Shown: positions 10,976-21,260, counted from the stretch's first letter. The stretch: 64,000 nt of DNA from Phaeoceros laevis (GCA_049999765.1 JBNGIQ010009000.1:158569-222568), one strand, 5' to 3'. The notes: generated from the letters alone by a model not told the origin. Translations and numbers: made by a program.

Positions 10976-11473
10976 CAAAGCAGCTTCCGACTCCGCCGTC
11001 GCTTTGTGCTTCTTCGAGCAAGATGACTCATTCGTTTCTTCTTGTATCGAGTAGCGTAATTGTAACAAGGATAGTGCGTAGGGTAGCTTTTGTGGCCTGA
11101 ACGCCATTATCGGGCAGGAGCAAATCTTTCAAGAGTCCTTCAATTTCAACTACAGTATCAAACCAGGCCTGTCTAGAAACCAGAGATACCTGAGTGATCC
11201 AGCACATTGAAGGCATTGCCAGCCCTTTCAACTCCATCGCAAGGACATGAAAGACACACGCCAGAGGCCAGCTCCTCACGACCACACTCACTTCAAAAAT
11301 CCCAGCCGGACGATAGGAATAATAGGACCGCACCAAGTTCCCAGAGTTGTGAGTGCAATTTCTGGGTAGCCATCGACTGCCGTCCAAATTCAAGTACTCA
11401 AGGAAGAAAGCAAGACCTTCTGAGAAAGCTGTGGAGTGCAGGTTAGGAGCGACCCCAGGGGGTTGCGCTTTCC
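10976..11473. other. Upstream region of PPR gene 1; unexplained open frame on minus strand
   Basis: The minus strand has an open frame of 121 codons (11393-11028, no ATG at its start). It includes PLACVFHVLAMELKGLAMP and FDTVVEIEGLLKDLLLPDNG. It looks protein-like but I do not recognise it. On the plus strand the part from about 11357 (GCCGTCCAAATTCAAGTA...) is the leader sequence shared with the other array genes. Confidence 0.35.
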
Positions 11474-11512
11474 ATGGCGGTCAGGGGCCTTCTGGCTGCC
11501 GGAAAACCATAG
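11474..11512 (+). other. Upstream ORF of PPR gene 1
   Basis: A short frame starting CCATGGC, 12 residues (MAVRGLLAAGKP), ending before the main ATG at 11534. Equivalent short frames lie in the leaders of four other array copies. Confidence 0.4.
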
Positions 11513-11533
11513 GCAAGCTGTTAGCTCTTGATA

Positions 11534-14500
11534 ATGGTCGCTGGACTGGATTCCAAGCTGACCGGCCCGCCATTCACTACTGGTTCACCACCAATCCCCG
11601 CGCTCAGGCAGCGCATGCAGGGAATAAGACCTGAGATTGGTGGGTTTGAAATCGTGGGCTGCCCTGCAGGAAAGGTGTGGTGTTCAGAGAGTAATGCATC
11701 CTGTCGACAGGAAGCAGTAACTCCAGCAGAGCTGCAGGAGGTCTTATGGAAGCAGCTCTTCGCAAATCCGATACAGTGGTGGGACAACAGACGGAGCAAA
11801 TTGGCTGCCCGGCATCCTGATTTTAAACACAAGAAGTCCAAGGTTGCGCTGTGGCTACACAGTCGGCACAAGCCTGCCTGGGTGGACTCCCAGCTAGCCA
11901 GGTTGGACGCTGGTTTGAAGACGACTCGTGAGTGCCGATCCACCTCAGTTCAGGGGCACGGAGCGTTTGCAGCAAATGAGGGCCGTCTGGGGATCGGAAA
12001 GTGCAGAAAACTATGTGAGGATGGACGGATTGCTGACGCAGTGGATGCACTGGACGTACTGGTGCAGCGCGGATGCCATGTAACCAACAATCTCTTCTAT
12101 TGTCTCCTCCAGGGGTGCATCAAGCACAGGGACCTGGTGTTGGGCAGACGCATCCATGCTCTCACTGTGAAAAGCGGGCATGAAGGAGACGCGTTCTTGG
12201 CCACCCACCTCATCGGTCTGTACGCTTCGCATGGCAGATTGGGGGAAGCATTGCGAGTGTTCACCAAAGTCCTTATACCGGACGCGTATAACTGGGCTAC
12301 CATCATCTCCGTATATGCCAGGCATGGAGAGGCTGCCGAGGCTGCAGAGGCTATTCGACTGTATCGACAAATGTGCGAGTCTACTGCCGTCAAACCCGAC
12401 GACCGTATCTATTCAGCAGTTCTGAAGGCTTGTGCCGCTGCGGGAGATTTAATTGCTGGTAAGGAAGTCCATGCTCATGTTCTTGCCAGTCCAGGGAAGC
12501 CAGATAGATTTGTTCAAGCTGGGTTGGTGAACATGTATGCAAAGTGCGGCAGCTTGGAGGATGCTCGCAGACTATTCGACCAACTTTCAGAGAGGGATGT
12601 CGTAACATGGACTGCGATGATTGCAGGGTATGCCCAGCAAGGGATGGGTCAGGAAGCCCTTGGTCTTTACAGAATTATGCAACAGGAAGGCCTCACTGCT
12701 CCCAATTCTGTGACATATGTATGCCTGCTGCAGGCATGTGCGAGTGGAGGTGTCGGAGCTCTTGAGGAGGGAAAGCAGCTGCATGCACAGATAAAAGAAA
12801 GAAGACTGCAAGAGGATGTTGTTCTAGGCGGCAGTTTGGTTAACATGTATGCAAAGTGTGGTAGCTTACAGAATGCTCGCAGAACCTTCGACAGACTTGC
12901 GAAGAGGAATGTTGTGGCTTGGAATGCGATGATTTCAGGGTATGCTCAGAAAGGAGTGGCCGAGGAAGCCCTCAGTCTTTACAGGAGTATGCAGCAGGAA
13001 GGCCTTACTCCTGATTGTGTTACATATGTATGCCTGCTGCAGGCATGTGCCAACGAAGGTTTAAGAGCTGTCCATGAGGGAAAGCAGCTGCATGCACAAA
13101 TTAGGGAACGAGGAATGCAGGAGGACGGGGTTCTAGGAGTCAGCTTGGTTAACTTCTATGCAAAGTGCGGTAGCTTACGGGATGCTCGCACTCTGTTCGA
13201 CAAACTTTCAGAGAAGAATGTTACAGCCTGGAATGCAATCATTGCAGGGTATGCCCAGCATGGAATGGGCAAGGAAGCCCTGAGTCTTTACAGTAGCATG
13301 GAACAGTATGGCGTCACTCCTGATTGTGTTACATACGTGTGCCTGCTGCAGGCAATTGCCAGTATAGGTGCAGGAGCTCTTGATGAGGGAAAGCAGCTGC
13401 ATGCAAAGATGAAAGGACTACAAATGGATGTTGTTGCAGGCGGCAGCTTGGTTAACATGTACGCAAAGTGTGGTAGCTTGGAGGATGCTCGCAGTGTGTT
13501 TGATAAACTGCCAGAGAGGACTGTTGTGGCATGGACCGCAATAATTTCAGGGTACGTCTTCCAGGGGATGGGTCAGGAAGCCCTTATACTTTACAGGAGT
13601 ATGCAACAGGAAAGCCTTATTCCTGATTGTGTTACATATGTAAGCCTCCTGCAGGCATGTGCGAGTGTAGGTGTAGCAGCTCTTGAGGAGGGAAAGCACC
13701 TGCACACGCAGATCAAAGGAGAAGGATTACAGGAGGACACGGTTCTAGCAGTCAGCTTGATTAATATGTATGCAAAGTGCGGTAGCTTAGAGGATGCTCG
13801 CATCGTGTTTGACAAACTTCCAGAGAGGAACGTTATAGCATGGACCGGAATAATTTCAGCTTATGCCCAGCTGGGGAAGGGTCAAGAAGCCCTTAGGCTC
13901 TACAGGAGTATGCGACAGGAAGGCCTCACTTTTCCTGATTCTGTTACATATGTATGCCTACTGCAGGCATGTTCCAGTGTAGGTGCAGGGGCTCTCGATG
14001 AGGGAAAGCAGCTGCATGCACAGCTCACAGACCGAGGACTTCAAGGCGATGTGGTTGTAGGCGGCAGCTTGGTTAACATGTATGCGAAGTGTGGTAGCTT
14101 AGAGGATGCTCGCAGCTTATTTGACAAACTTCCAGTGAGGAATGTTGTAGCATGGACCGCAATGCTTGCAGGTTATGTCCAGCTAGGGATGGGCCAAGAA
14201 GCGCTTAATCTTTACAACAATATGCAACAGGAAGGCCTCACTCCTCCCAATTCCGTTACATATGTATGCCTGCTACAGGCATGTGCCAGTGTAGGAGCTC
14301 TTGATGAGGGAAAGCAGCTGCATGCACAAATCGAAGAACAAGGACTTCAAGAAGATGTAGTGCTAGGCAGCAGCTTGGTTAACATGTATGCAAAGTGTGG
14401 TAGCTTAGAGGATGCTCTCATTGTGTTCGAAAAACTTTTACATAAGGATGTTGCAACATGGACTGCGATGATTTCAGCGTATGCGCAACGGGGGATGGGT

Positions 14501-16612
14501 CACGAAGCCCTTGGTCTTTACAGGAACATGGAACACGAAGGCGTTGCTCCTGATTTTGTTACATATGTATGCCTGCTGCAAGCAATTGCCAGTGTAGGTG
14601 TAGGAGCTCTTGAGGAGGGAAAGCAGCTGCATGCACAGATCAAAGAACGGGGACTGCAAGAGGATGTGGTTGTAGGCGGCAGCTTGGTTAACATGTATGC
14701 AAAGTGTTGTAGCTTGGAGGATGCTCGCGGCGTGTTTGACAAACTTTCAGAGAGGAATATTGTCACTTGCAATGCGATGCTTGCAGGGTATGCCCAGCAG
14801 GGCATGGGTGAGGAGGCCCTTAGTCTTTACAGCAGTATGCAGCAGGAAGGCTTCACTTTTCCCGATTCTGTTACATATATATGCCTGCTGCAGGCATGTG
14901 CCAGTATAGGTGTAGGAGCTCTTGATGAGGGAAAGCAGCTGCATGCACAAATCAAAGAACGAGGACTGGAAGAGGATGTGGTGCTAGGGGGCAGTTTGGT
15001 TAACATGTACGCAAAATGTGGTAACTTGGAGGATGCTCGCACCGTCTTTGAAAATCTTCCAGAGAGGAATATTGTCGCATATAATGTGATGCTTGCAGGG
15101 TATGCCCAGCAGGGTATGGGACAGGATGCCTTTAGTCTTTACAGGTGTATGCAACAGGAGGGCCTCACTCCTGATTGTGTGACATATGTATCCCTGCTGC
15201 AGGCATGTGCAAATGTAGGTGTAGAAGCTCGGGATGAGGGAAAGCAGCTGCATGCACAGATCGAAGAACGGGGACTGCAAGACGATGTGGTTCTAGGCGG
15301 CAGCTTGGTTAACATGTATGCAAAGTGTGGTAGTTTAGAAGATGCTCGCAGATTGTTCGACACCTTTGCAGAGAGGAATGTTGTAGCATGGAATACGATG
15401 ATTGCAGGGTATGCTCAGCACGGGATAAGTGAGGAAGCTCTTGATCTTTACAGGAGTATGCAACAGGATGGCCTGACTTCTCCCAATTCGTTTACCTACG
15501 TATGCCTGCTGCAGGCATGTGCAGCTGTAGCAGCTCTGCCTCTGGGAGAGCAGCTGCATGCAGAGATTGAGGAACGCGGTATGGAAGCCGATGTCACCGT
15601 GGGAGCAGCACTGGTAAATATGTACGCAAAATGTGGAAGCATGTATGAGTCACAGCAGGTTTTTGATTCACTGCCTGAAAGAAGCGTTGAGGCTTGGGGT
15701 GCGCTTGTTAGTGGATATTCCCGGCAAGGAGATGTGGATGTGGTTTTTGGCTTGCTAGACAGGATGAGACTGGAGGGCATACAGCCTCATGGTATGTTAT
15801 TTCTTAGTGTGCTTACAATGTGCAGTCATGTGGGTCTTGTTGACAAAGGCCAAGACTTCTTTGAGTCGATGTGGACAGATCACGGCATCAGTCCCACCGT
15901 GGAGCACTACAGATGCATGGTGGATCTTTTGGGGCGTGCTGGTCATCTGGAGGAGGCGCTCCAGATGGCTCAGACCATGCCTTTCCCACCTAATGATGTT
16001 CTGTGGCATGCTCTGTTAGGTGCTTGTCGGAAATGGAAGAACGTCGAGATCGGGCAGCAGGCTTTCAAGGGTGCACTCAGTGTGGATGAAAAGGATGCTG
16101 CATCTTATGTGTTAATGTCCAACATCTATGCAAGCGCTGAGATGTGGGAAGCGGCAAAGGAGATGCAGTCAAGGAGAAAGAAACTAGGGGCATGGAAGAA
16201 GCCAGGCCAGAGCTGGTGGACTGACATGGGTGGCGTGGTGCATACGTTTCTCGTTGGGGATAAGAAGCACCCAGACAGTGAAGGTATTTATGCAAGGCTG
16301 GAACAACTTGTGCCCAAAATGAAGAAGGAAGGATATGTGCCTCACCTGCAGTCGTCGTTGCAGGACATATCTGATCATGAGAAGGAAGCTGAGTTGTGTG
16401 GGCACAGCGAGAAGTTGGCTATTGCATATGCGCTGATTAAGACAGCAGAGGGGACAACCATACGAATTGTGAAAAATTTGAGGGTGTGTGAGGATTGTCA
16501 CACAGCAACGTGCTACATAGCTAAAGTGGAAAGGCGAACTATCATCTGCCGGGATGGAAGTCGCTTCCATATCTTCAAGGATGGACAATGTTCGTGTGGG
16601 GACTACTGGTAG
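11534..16612 (+). CDS. PPR-DYW protein 1 with PDF-like N-terminus, 1692 aa
   Basis: Intronless. The ATG at 11534 is the start shared with the other copies. Order: residues 1-60 (MVAGLDSKLTG, then GFEIVGCPAGKVW); a PDF-like motif at about 66-125 (LWKQLFANPIQWWDNRRSK, HPDFKHKKSKVALWL, PAWVDSQLARLD); a PPR tract from about 160 to 1450; E1 and E2; and a DYW deaminase domain from about 1554 to the end. The tract has one YASHGRL-type unit followed by eleven MYAKCG-type S motifs, the most in the array. The DYW domain has the PG box KKPGQSWWTD, the catalytic HSE (about 1623), CEDCH, and the ending CSCGDYW. All zinc and catalytic residues of the family are present. Expected function: site-specific C-to-U editing of plastid or mitochondrial RNA. 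Targeting is not obvious from the N-terminus. One S motif reads MYAKCCSL. Confidence 0.9.
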   Translation: MVAGLDSKLTGPPFTTGSPPIPALRQRMQGIRPEIGGFEIVGCPAGKVWCSESNASCRQEAVTPAELQEVLWKQLFANPIQWWDNRRSKLAARHPDFKHKKSKVALWLHSRHKPAWVDSQLARLDAGLKTTRECRSTSVQGHGAFAANEGRLGIGKCRKLCEDGRIADAVDALDVLVQRGCHVTNNLFYCLLQGCIKHRDLVLGRRIHALTVKSGHEGDAFLATHLIGLYASHGRLGEALRVFTKVLIPDAYNWATIISVYARHGEAAEAAEAIRLYRQMCESTAVKPDDRIYSAVLKACAAAGDLIAGKEVHAHVLASPGKPDRFVQAGLVNMYAKCGSLEDARRLFDQLSERDVVTWTAMIAGYAQQGMGQEALGLYRIMQQEGLTAPNSVTYVCLLQACASGGVGALEEGKQLHAQIKERRLQEDVVLGGSLVNMYAKCGSLQNARRTFDRLAKRNVVAWNAMISGYAQKGVAEEALSLYRSMQQEGLTPDCVTYVCLLQACANEGLRAVHEGKQLHAQIRERGMQEDGVLGVSLVNFYAKCGSLRDARTLFDKLSEKNVTAWNAIIAGYAQHGMGKEALSLYSSMEQYGVTPDCVTYVCLLQAIASIGAGALDEGKQLHAKMKGLQMDVVAGGSLVNMYAKCGSLEDARSVFDKLPERTVVAWTAIISGYVFQGMGQEALILYRSMQQESLIPDCVTYVSLLQACASVGVAALEEGKHLHTQIKGEGLQEDTVLAVSLINMYAKCGSLEDARIVFDKLPERNVIAWTGIISAYAQLGKGQEALRLYRSMRQEGLTFPDSVTYVCLLQACSSVGAGALDEGKQLHAQLTDRGLQGDVVVGGSLVNMYAKCGSLEDARSLFDKLPVRNVVAWTAMLAGYVQLGMGQEALNLYNNMQQEGLTPPNSVTYVCLLQACASVGALDEGKQLHAQIEEQGLQEDVVLGSSLVNMYAKCGSLEDALIVFEKLLHKDVATWTAMISAYAQRGMGHEALGLYRNMEHEGVAPDFVTYVCLLQAIASVGVGALEEGKQLHAQIKERGLQEDVVVGGSLVNMYAKCCSLEDARGVFDKLSERNIVTCNAMLAGYAQQGMGEEALSLYSSMQQEGFTFPDSVTYICLLQACASIGVGALDEGKQLHAQIKERGLEEDVVLGGSLVNMYAKCGNLEDARTVFENLPERNIVAYNVMLAGYAQQGMGQDAFSLYRCMQQEGLTPDCVTYVSLLQACANVGVEARDEGKQLHAQIEERGLQDDVVLGGSLVNMYAKCGSLEDARRLFDTFAERNVVAWNTMIAGYAQHGISEEALDLYRSMQQDGLTSPNSFTYVCLLQACAAVAALPLGEQLHAEIEERGMEADVTVGAALVNMYAKCGSMYESQQVFDSLPERSVEAWGALVSGYSRQGDVDVVFGLLDRMRLEGIQPHGMLFLSVLTMCSHVGLVDKGQDFFESMWTDHGISPTVEHYRCMVDLLGRAGHLEEALQMAQTMPFPPNDVLWHALLGACRKWKNVEIGQQAFKGALSVDEKDAASYVLMSNIYASAEMWEAAKEMQSRRKKLGAWKKPGQSWWTDMGGVVHTFLVGDKKHPDSEGIYARLEQLVPKMKKEGYVPHLQSSLQDISDHEKEAELCGHSEKLAIAYALIKTAEGTTIRIVKNLRVCEDCHTATCYIAKVERRTIICRDGSRFHIFKDGQCSCGDYW

Positions 16613-17165
16613 GCACGGGTTAGAAAATGATCTGCATTGACCTTCTCAATGCGCAATCTGGGTTGTAACCAGCTCGTCAGCAGCAAACTGTGATCCATGT
16701 AAGTACTGGCCCGGTGCTGATCGGCATTGCTACACAATTGCCTGCGATAACTTTTAATGATGTAGAATAGTTCTTACGTGCTAGCTCCGTCTGAAGCAGT
16801 TGTAATTGCCTCGGTTTTCCTCCGAGCAGTTGTCTTAGGTGGTAAAAAGGAGCATGCATCTCCAGGATATAGAGCAAAAAAATTGAAGTAGCCATCAACC
16901 GGAGGGTCAGAATGGGGAGTTACATGCTGGTAATACGGCTTGGCTGTAGGGCCCAAGAGCAGTCTTGTTGAGATGGCTCCAAGGTATGATTCTGTCATGC
17001 TTGCAGATATGGGATTTACATACAGGTTCATTGCTTGTGAATGGACGTAACATGTTGAATGATGTCTGCACCTTGTCGTGTTTTGTACCTGTGCAGTGCG
17101 TGGAGCAGAAACATGGCAGGTCAAAGCTAGATATAGTGTTTCTCCAGTCCTGAAGGAAGTGGAAG
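16613..17165 (+). repeat. Conserved 3' flank of array copy 1
   Basis: About 500 bp after the stop is homologous to the 3' flanks of copies 2 to 6. Landmarks are GTGATCCATG, TTTGAGCAGTTG or its equivalents, AAGGTATGATT...CATGCTTGCAG, GGTTCATTGCTTGTG and GCAGAAACATG-CAGGTCAA. The AAG|GTATGATT...TGCAG segment could be a small 3' UTR intron, though it is short. Confidence 0.7.
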
Positions 17166-17857
17166 CTCACATGGATTTGAGATATACGTAATCTCTGGAA
17201 CCTAAAGCGAAAGTTACTTCAACGTCTTCGCTGGATAATCGACACTAACGAGCTTCGGAACTCTGTTCATCCAGGGACCTGAATGGCAGGGCACAAGGGC
17301 CTTCAAGAACAGCCTGCAAATATTGTACAACTAGAACGCGAAACTAACGCAACCTCAAATTTTTGAGTCGGACTCGGTTGCTCACATTGTGATGTCGCAT
17401 ATCAGCACCTGAGCGTGACAAGGCCCCGTGGCAGGGTGAATGGTGCAATCTGGCAGTTCTGGGTACTTCTAGGATCTGACGCCAACGTTGGTTTCGAGAT
17501 GGAGAGGTTGATGGGTTGCAGCCACCGAACACTAGGCCGGCTATCAATTTTCGCACTGCTGCGGATCCCCAGCTACAGTCTTCGTCACCGATTTATACGA
17601 CCGTCTGGTTATGGTGCATAGGCTTACTATCTTTCAACAAGGCAGGTGTCTGATAAGACTGCTGGGGAAGGAGCACGACTCCACCTAGTCTAGCAGAGGT
17701 ATCTGATGAGATTATTTGGGGAGGAGGACTGCGCCAGCTAACCCAGGTTAGGAACCTCTTTGCGACCCAAGAATGCCGTCCAAATTCCAGTAAGCAAGAT
17801 CTCATGAGAGCGCCGTATGCCCATTGTAGGTTAGATCCGAGACGGGTTGCGCCTTTC
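17166..17857. other. Spacer between PPR genes 1 and 2
   Basis: No gene. The part at about 17338-17575 (CAACCTCAAAT...GTGATGTCGCATATCAGCACCT...) is homologous to 34480-34680 upstream of copy 5. From 17765 the shared leader begins (GCCGTCCAAATTCCAGTAAG). Confidence 0.6.
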
Positions 17858-17899
17858 ATGGTGGTGTCAGGGGCACAGGTGGACACCACTAGCATTTAG
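17858..17899 (+). other. Upstream ORF of PPR gene 2
   Basis: A 13-residue frame (MVVSGAQVDTTSI) at the position equivalent to the upstream ORFs of the other copies. It ends eight bases before the main ATG at 17907. Confidence 0.4.
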
Positions 17900-17906
17900 C
17901 TTGATA

Positions 17907-20501
17907 ATGGCGGGGCTGGACTTGAAGCTGACCGGATCGACTTTCCGTACTAGTTTGTCACCACTCCCCCTACTCAGGCAGCGCATGCAAGTACCTGAGA
18001 TTGGTGGGTTTGAAGCCCTGAGCCACACAGTAGGAAAGGTGTGGTGTGCACGAAGTTCTGCATCCCGTGGACTGGTAGTAATGCCTCCAAAAGAGCTACA
18101 GGAGGTCTTCAGGAAACAGTTCTACGCAGAACCGCCACAGTGGTGGGACAACAGACGCAGCAAGACAAGTCCCCTACATCCTGATTTTATACACAAGTCA
18201 CGGGTTGCGCTATGGCTAAACAATCGGCACGGGCCTGCTTGTGTGGACTCGCAGCTCACCAGGTTAGACGTCGGGATGAAGACAACTCCCGACTGGAGAT
18301 TCAACTCATGTCAAGTGCACGAAGCGTCTGCAGCACATGAGGGGCATTTGGAGCTCGGAATATGCAGGAAACTATGTGAGGACGGACGGATTTCTGATGC
18401 TGTGGATGCATTGGAGCTTCTGGTGCAGCGAGGATGCCATCTACCCAACTATCTCTTTTATCGTGTCCTCAAGAGGTGCATCAAGGACAAGGACCTGGTT
18501 TTGGGCAGACGCATCCATGGTCTCACTGTGAAAAGCGGGTACGAAGGAGATGCATTCTTGACCACCCACCTCATCTGTCTCTACGCGTCGCACGGGAGGT
18601 TGGAGGAAGCAATGCAAGTGTTTACTAGAGTGTCTGCACCGGACGCCTATAACTGGGCTACCATCATATTTGCGTATGCTAGACATGGAAAGGCAGCTGT
18701 GGCTACAGAGGCTATACGACTGTATCGACAAATGTGCGAGTCCACCAACGTTAAACCCGATGACCGTATCTATTCAGCAGTTCTGAAAGCTTGTGCCTCT
18801 GCGGGAGATTTAATTGCCGGAAAGGAAGTTCATGCTCATATTTTGGCCAGTCCAGGGACGCCAAGTAGATTTGTTCAAGCTGGACTAGTTACCATGTATG
18901 CCAAGTGCGGTAGCTTGGAGTATGCTCGCAGATTGTTCGACAAGCTTCCAGACAAGGATGTTGTGACATGGAATGCGATGATTGCAGGGTATGTCCAGCA
19001 GGGAATGGGTCATGAAGCCCTCAGCTTTTATAGCAGTATGCAAAAGGAAGGTCTCACTCCCAATTCGGTTACGTATGTGTGCGTGCTGCAGGCATGTGCT
19101 AGTGTAGGCGTCAGAGGTCTTGATGAGGGAAAGCATCTGCATGCACAGATAGAGCACCGAGAACTGCAAGAGGATGTTGTTCTAGGTGGCAGTTTGGTTA
19201 ACATGTATGCGAAGTGTGGTGGCTTGGAGGTTGCGCGCAGCGTGTTTGACAGACTTCCAGAGAAAAATGTTGTAGCATGGACCGCGATGCTTGCAGGTTA
19301 TGCGCAGCAGGGGATGGGTCACGAAGCTCTTAGTCTTTATAGCAGTATGCAACAGGAAGGCGTCACTCCACCCAATTATGTCACTTACGTATGCTTGCTG
19401 CAGGCATGTGCAGCTGTAGCCGCTCTTCCTGTGGGAGAGCAGCTGCATGCACAGATTGAAGAACGAGGAGTTCAAGCTGATGGCATTCTTGGAGCAGCAC
19501 TAGTGAATATGTATGCGAAGTGTGGGAGCATGTATGATGCGCAGCGGGTGTTTGATTCACTGCCAGAAAGAAGCGTTGAGGCTTGGGGTGCACTAGTCAG
19601 TGGATATGCCCGGCAAGGAGATAGTCAGGTTGTTTTTGACTTGCTTGACAGGATGCGATTAGAGTGCATGCAACCAAATGAGGTCGTGTTCCTTAGTGTA
19701 CTGACAGTGTGCAGTCATTTGGGTCTAGTGGACAAAGGCCGAGAGTACTTTAAGGCCATGGGGACAGACTATCGCATCAAGGCCACAGTCGAGCACTACA
19801 TATGCATGGTGGATCTTCTGGGTCGTTCAGGTCACCTGGACGAGGCGCTGCAGATGGCCAAGGCTATGCCTTTCCCACCTAATGATGCCGTGTGGCATAC
19901 TCTCTTAGGAGCTTGTCGGAAGTGGAAAAACGTCAAGGTTGGGCAACAGGCTTTGATGGGTGCACTTAGCGTGGATGAAAAGGATGCTGTATCTTATGTG
20001 TTAATGTCCAACATTTATGCCAGCGCTCAAATGTGGGAAGCGGCAAAGGAGATGCAGGCCAGGAGAACCAAACTTGGGGCATGGAAGAAGCCAGGTCAGA
20101 GTTGGTGGACTGACATGAGTGGAGTCGTGCATACATTTCTTGCTGGTGACAAGGAGCATCCTGAGAGTGGAGGTATTTATGCAAGGTTGGCACAGTTGGT
20201 CCCTAAAATGAAGAAGGAAGGATATGTGCCCCACCTGCAGTCGTCGTTGCTGGACATGTCTGATTATGAGAAGGAAGCTGAGCTGTGTGGGCACAGCGAG
20301 AAATTGGCCATCGCATATGCCCTGAACAAGACATCACAGGGGACAACTATCCGAATTGTGAAAAATCTGCGGGTATGTGAGGATTGTCACACAGCAACAT
20401 GTTACATATCAAAAGTAGAAAGGCGAACTATAATCTGCAGGGATGCTAGTCGCTTTCATGTCTTCAAGGAGGGAAGATGTTCGTGTGGGGACTACTGGTA
20501 G
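17907..20501 (+). CDS. PPR-DYW protein 2 with PDF-like N-terminus, 864 aa
   Basis: Intronless, the shortest intact copy. The ATG at 17907 (MAGLDLKLTG) matches the start of the other copies. A PDF-like motif lies at about 62-120 (KQFYAEPPQWWDNRRSK, HPDFIHKSRVALWLNN, PACVDSQLTRLD; note Cys for the usual Trp). Then come the YASHGRL unit, only three MYAKCG-type S motifs, E1-E2, and the DYW domain from about 726 (KKPGQSWWTD, GHSEKLA, CEDCHTATC, CSCGDYW). All deaminase residues are intact. Compared with copy 1 it lacks about 828 residues, equal to eight PLS triplets. Likely an organellar C-to-U editing factor. Confidence 0.9.
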   Translation: MAGLDLKLTGSTFRTSLSPLPLLRQRMQVPEIGGFEALSHTVGKVWCARSSASRGLVVMPPKELQEVFRKQFYAEPPQWWDNRRSKTSPLHPDFIHKSRVALWLNNRHGPACVDSQLTRLDVGMKTTPDWRFNSCQVHEASAAHEGHLELGICRKLCEDGRISDAVDALELLVQRGCHLPNYLFYRVLKRCIKDKDLVLGRRIHGLTVKSGYEGDAFLTTHLICLYASHGRLEEAMQVFTRVSAPDAYNWATIIFAYARHGKAAVATEAIRLYRQMCESTNVKPDDRIYSAVLKACASAGDLIAGKEVHAHILASPGTPSRFVQAGLVTMYAKCGSLEYARRLFDKLPDKDVVTWNAMIAGYVQQGMGHEALSFYSSMQKEGLTPNSVTYVCVLQACASVGVRGLDEGKHLHAQIEHRELQEDVVLGGSLVNMYAKCGGLEVARSVFDRLPEKNVVAWTAMLAGYAQQGMGHEALSLYSSMQQEGVTPPNYVTYVCLLQACAAVAALPVGEQLHAQIEERGVQADGILGAALVNMYAKCGSMYDAQRVFDSLPERSVEAWGALVSGYARQGDSQVVFDLLDRMRLECMQPNEVVFLSVLTVCSHLGLVDKGREYFKAMGTDYRIKATVEHYICMVDLLGRSGHLDEALQMAKAMPFPPNDAVWHTLLGACRKWKNVKVGQQALMGALSVDEKDAVSYVLMSNIYASAQMWEAAKEMQARRTKLGAWKKPGQSWWTDMSGVVHTFLAGDKEHPESGGIYARLAQLVPKMKKEGYVPHLQSSLLDMSDYEKEAELCGHSEKLAIAYALNKTSQGTTIRIVKNLRVCEDCHTATCYISKVERRTIICRDASRFHVFKEGRCSCGDYW

Positions 20502-21030
20502 GAACGGCAAGAAGCTCCAATTGTCTAGAAGTGGAATCTGGGTTGGAACCAACCAGATCATAAGCAACGAATTGTGATTCATTGAACTACTGGATAGTGC
20601 TGATCGGCATTTCACCACGATTACCTGTGGTATGGAGTGATGCTCTGGAGTCTTGCTTGGGCCTCTATTCCGGTACTATGTGCGTTCATGTAGAGTTTTA
20701 ACTTTCTTCGGGCAGTTGCTACAGGTGTGAAATGAAGCATGCTGTTCACTATTCATGACACCAAAGTTTATGAAGCCAACCTCTTGAAGGACAAAGAAGG
20801 ACATGCTGCTACTGTGGCTTGGGTTTACTTGGGCCCAAAACCAGGTGGGTCGTTTATCATGTTTTGTCAGCCTTGCAGGTGTCAAATGTACTAAACTGGT
20901 TCATTGATTCTGGTGGTAGAGTTTCGATTGCTGGTTGCAGATCGTCGTCTCTTTTCTTGTGGAGTGGGCGGAGCAGAAATGTGACAGGTCAAGTCAAACA
21001 GCCGACCTGGCAAGCTAAAAGCTGAGTGTT
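20502..21030 (+). repeat. Conserved 3' flank of array copy 2
   Basis: Homologous to the flanks after copies 1 and 3-6, including GTGATTCATTGAACTACTGG, GGTGTGAAATGAAGCATG and CAGAAATGTGACAGGTCAAG. Noncoding. Confidence 0.65.
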
Positions 21031-21158
21031 CCTTCAGGCAGCGTGAAATCCATGAACCTCGAATATTTCCTGGATTTTTTATACACAAAGCTCGTGTGCC
21101 CCTATAGTCCACTTGTGCGCAGCTGGGGTCATCATCGCCCGGAATGGCTCTCAGTGGC

Positions 21159-21260
21159 TCCTTGGCGCTCGGTGGCGCCTCAAACTCCTTGGCCCTCGGT
21201 GGCGCCTCAAACTCCTTGGCCCTTGGTGGCGCCTCAAACTCCTTGGCCCTCGGTGGCGCA
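21159..21260. repeat. 27-bp minisatellite, about 3.8 units
   Basis: Units at 21159-21185, 21186-21212, 21213-21239 and a partial unit at 21240-21260 (CTCCTTGGCCCTCGGTGGCG...). On the minus strand this reads as a nine-residue repeat, EFEAPPRAK. The flanking frame is not otherwise protein-like. Confidence 0.9.

Noticed and set aside
11528-11533. Upstream TTG or CTG-type starts for PPR genes
   Set aside because: The extra codons before the ATG (for example TTGATA before 11534) are not normal plant start codons.
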